DNA from: Pomacea canaliculata
Taxonomy: Eukaryota > Mollusca > Gastropoda > Architaenioglossa > Ampullariidae
Direction of reading: 5' to 3'
NCBI RefSeq assembly: GCF_003073045.1
Contig: NC_037600.1
Span: 17,500,352-17,564,351 of the forward strand
Length of the DNA stretch: 64,000 bases
This document shows, piece after piece, positions 61,433 through 64,000 of this stretch (within the stretch, counting starts at the first letter, position 1; each line of letters begins with the position of its first letter). The position numbers and the translations under genes were made by a program. Below the pieces are notes generated by a model. That model was not told the origin of the DNA. It searched no databases and worked only from the letters and a program-made list of their open reading frames with translations.

Positions 61433-64000
61433 GATAACAAAATTTCCCGTTGAGACTACAGCCACAACAACAATCCGCGCCATTGTATTTCCCATGACAC
61501 TTCAAAGACCAGCTCGGTGTGAGAAACTTGCTAAACAGTGAGATGGCTGCTTGTGTAAGCACACCAACCAGCAAGCAAACTAATAATCACTGAGCTAAAC
61601 CAAATAAATACCTGAGCGAAATAAGTTGAGAGTTGTTGTTTGTGTCATCTGGCGTTCTTCACCTTGCACAGAATTACATTATTTATAAAGCTAAAATGAC
61701 AAGTTGTGAGAGATACTGAAATTCTGTAAACAATCGCGGAATATGAATTAGTCAGGAGTGTGTCTCGTGCTGTCATTTGATGTGTCACGAAGTCACGTGC
61801 TGTCTCGCTCTTACTGTCACGTGTCCTGTGTCACGTGTCCTGTGCGACTTGACTGACAATCATCTGTATGACGATGTTCACAATCGACGAGGCTTCGTTT
61901 TAATAAACCTAGGACATAGTGTACTATCAGTTTCAAGTAACTGTTTGATTACTACATACTAATTGACATCATTCAAAGGAACATCATTATTCTAATCACA
62001 GAGATTCTTGCATTTGCACATCACAATTATTACCTGCATTGTCACCAGAGGTCCACATCACTTCGAGAAAGTTCCTAAAATAGTTGTGGATTGTATCATA
62101 AGCAATTACATTGGCTGTGCCGTCCTGTATTGATGACAGAGTAAACAATTGGTAAGTGGATATGCATTTGCTTTTCAACTAAGATTAATAAGAATTACAA
62201 AATAATTTTGTGATAAAGTGCTCGCAGAATGTGGGACTAAACAATCAAAAGCTGCCACTTGCATGGCCAACCAACAACTGACAATACCGTTTGTAGACTA
62301 ATTCAAATTAGTCTTATTATATAGTTAACAAAATTTAAAAAAGTATATTAAAGATATAAGATTATATTTTCAAAATTACCGAAGGGTTGTCTTTGGCAAG
62401 GATGGTGAGTTGATAATTAAAGTTTCAGGCATGTGTTGGATCCTGTTCAACGGTTGTCTGTAGATTTGTTGAAACAATGAATGTGTACCCGGAACTACAG
62501 TTCAGCCCCTACACAAAGCTAAGTACCCGAAGTACAACTAACTGCACTCTGGAGACAGTCTGTGGGGGACAGAGGGCGAGTCGCCCTGGCACACACACAA
62601 CTGTCACTACTGACTGTCACTAACCTGGAATCAGTTCTCGCTCACCACTGCTTCACATCAGTTGCATTAAATAACGAAAAAAATCGGCGACGACGAAAAC
62701 GATTCGCTGACTGCTGTTCTCGCATCGCAGACGACAAAGGTGAGCGGCACTGACGATAGGTCTCACCGGTTACATCGCTTGGAGGAGTGAACAGTTCTTT
62801 CATCCCATGCCACTCGGATATCTGCCTCTTGAACCCCTCAAGCATTCCTCTAGCTTACACTTCTGATATCACAATTATTGTGAGTGCTGCCTTGTATTTT
62901 TATCTCTATTCCCACTCTTAAACTTTTGATAAAACACTCCGCTCCTCTTCAGATAATCAGATAAGTTCTATTCCCACGAAACTCTTAAAAGTATCCAGCA
63001 TCAAAGAAACTTATATTGAATCCCTTTTGAATTGTCCAGTGATATACAAGTAACATTTATCTTGAAAATTCTCTTGCATTGTCCAGTAAGATACTGGTGT
63101 TGGTTAGGTTTCTAGATGCACAGTTTTCTAAAAAGATCATTTATCATTTTACTATTTTAACAATGGCTAGCATTTAGAAATGAACTCTGTGTGTGTGTGT
63201 GCTCGCGTGTAGAGCTCATAAAATTCAAGAATATATTTTCGGCTCAGGAGTGATAAATGTGACAATGTCAGGGTCGTCAAGGCCTGTCTTGGGTGAGGCC
63301 GATATATGCCTGTCCGTGTTGTTGAGTCGTTTCACGCGTTAGCCGAAAAAAACCTCGTAACGACCCACAGCACATCCGCTTGACCTCTGACCTTGTCCCA
63401 CGCTTTCTCGCCTGCCCGCGCAACGACAGGTGTTGATAAGCTCTCGTTCTGTAAACAACGACTGCAAGCAGTTCATCGACACAGAGAACAACAGGGAAGG
63501 TTTTATTCTCGCTCGGTTGTCCACCTCAGCTTCTACAACCTACATACGGAGGCAAGTAACTCATCTGTCACCTCCTCCCCCTCCTCACCAGGTCGACAGG
63601 GAAGTGAAGGTGGCTCCAAGTCCCCCGTCTTCGTGTGACGTTACAGCACGCCGTCACGTGACGTGTTACGAACCCGAACACCACAGACACACTGCTGTGC
63701 GCCTCTGTGAAGTAGGAGGGTCACAGCTGTGGCTATACTACTGTTGAGAAGGTATGTGATGTTCTCATGCTGTCAATGGCTTTCAGATTGCTCAGACAAC
63801 TCCGTAAACTTTAACAACACTTGAGGACGACGGCTTTCGTAAAACAGGTATTAATCATACTGACAATGTGGAGTAGCGAGTGGATATGTCAGTATTTATG
63901 TATGATGGGCTGGTTGGCTGGCTGGCTGTGCATAAACAGTTAATTTGTGCCATAAACTTGTTTTCTGGTACTGAATGCTTATAATGAATTGTCGAAATAC
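61433..64000. other. Gene E 3' flank and window end
   Basis: Contains the likely gene E poly(A) signal (AATAAA 61603-61608) and the end of duplication copy 2 (about 62770). From 63350 to 63750 the DNA becomes GC-richer, with TCACGTGACG-like elements near 63653-63664 and a possible donor (GAGAAG/GTATGT) at 63751. This could be the promoter and first exon of a gene beyond the window, but no protein is recognisable. Confidence 0.45.

Larger units (their letters stand above)
55090..62770 (+). repeat. Segmental duplication, copy 2
   Basis: Counterpart of 48050-54635 with gene E in place of gene D. It is interrupted near its start by the Ginger-like element at 55268-56510. Copy 2 lacks the mucin exon and the small AGCGC insertion of copy 1. 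Confidence 0.85.

Overview
This is animal nuclear DNA: AT-rich, gene-poor, with intron-containing genes, TATA-box promoters and many micro- and minisatellites. The gene content fits a lophotrochozoan, most likely a gastropod mollusc: an invertebrate Prrx homeobox gene, a tandem family of secreted peritrophin-like (CBM14-like) proteins, secreted CUB-like/mucin proteins, hAT miniature elements and a Ginger-like transposon. The species call is inference. Six coding loci can be supported, all spliced.

Layout. (1) 1-21557: no coding exon recognised; probably intron and/or upstream DNA of Prrx, with GC-rich islands, CTCF-like and X-box-like motifs and one hAT MITE (15347-15646). (2) 21558-22421 (+): the last two coding exons of a Prrx gene (homeodomain plus OAR). 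The 5' splice site between them has been amplified into a 22-bp minisatellite. (3) 26741-44287 (-): three paralogous secreted genes, here called A, B and C. Each has five coding exons with identical intron phases (1,1,1,2), a coding first exon of 4-13 nt behind a TATA box, a signal peptide, one classical six-cysteine CBM14 domain, and a second cysteine module with invariant spacing C-x5-C-x8-C-x2-C-x12-C-x(n)-C-x20-C. hAT MITEs lie between B and C and inside an intron of C. (4) About 48.1-62.8 kb (+): a tandem duplication of about 7 kb. Each copy carries a secreted CUB-like gene, D and E. D has a large mucin-like exon with 17 perfect-length 39-bp repeats; E has lost it except for a possible 51-nt remnant. 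A perfect (AATAC)32 array and a broken, TIR-bounded Ginger-like transposon sit between the copies. (5) 62.8-64 kb: no gene seen, perhaps the promoter and first exon of a gene beyond the window.

Together, genes A-E look like a neighbourhood of secreted proteins that bind or coat extracellular matrix, chitin or mucus. Several carry a furin-like basic site after the signal peptide. Tissue and function cannot be read from sequence. Prrx is a transcription factor and no functional link to its neighbours is shown. The least familiar items are the fixed-spacing cysteine module of A-C, the exon-born splice-donor minisatellite in Prrx, and the mucin exon gained or lost between D and E.
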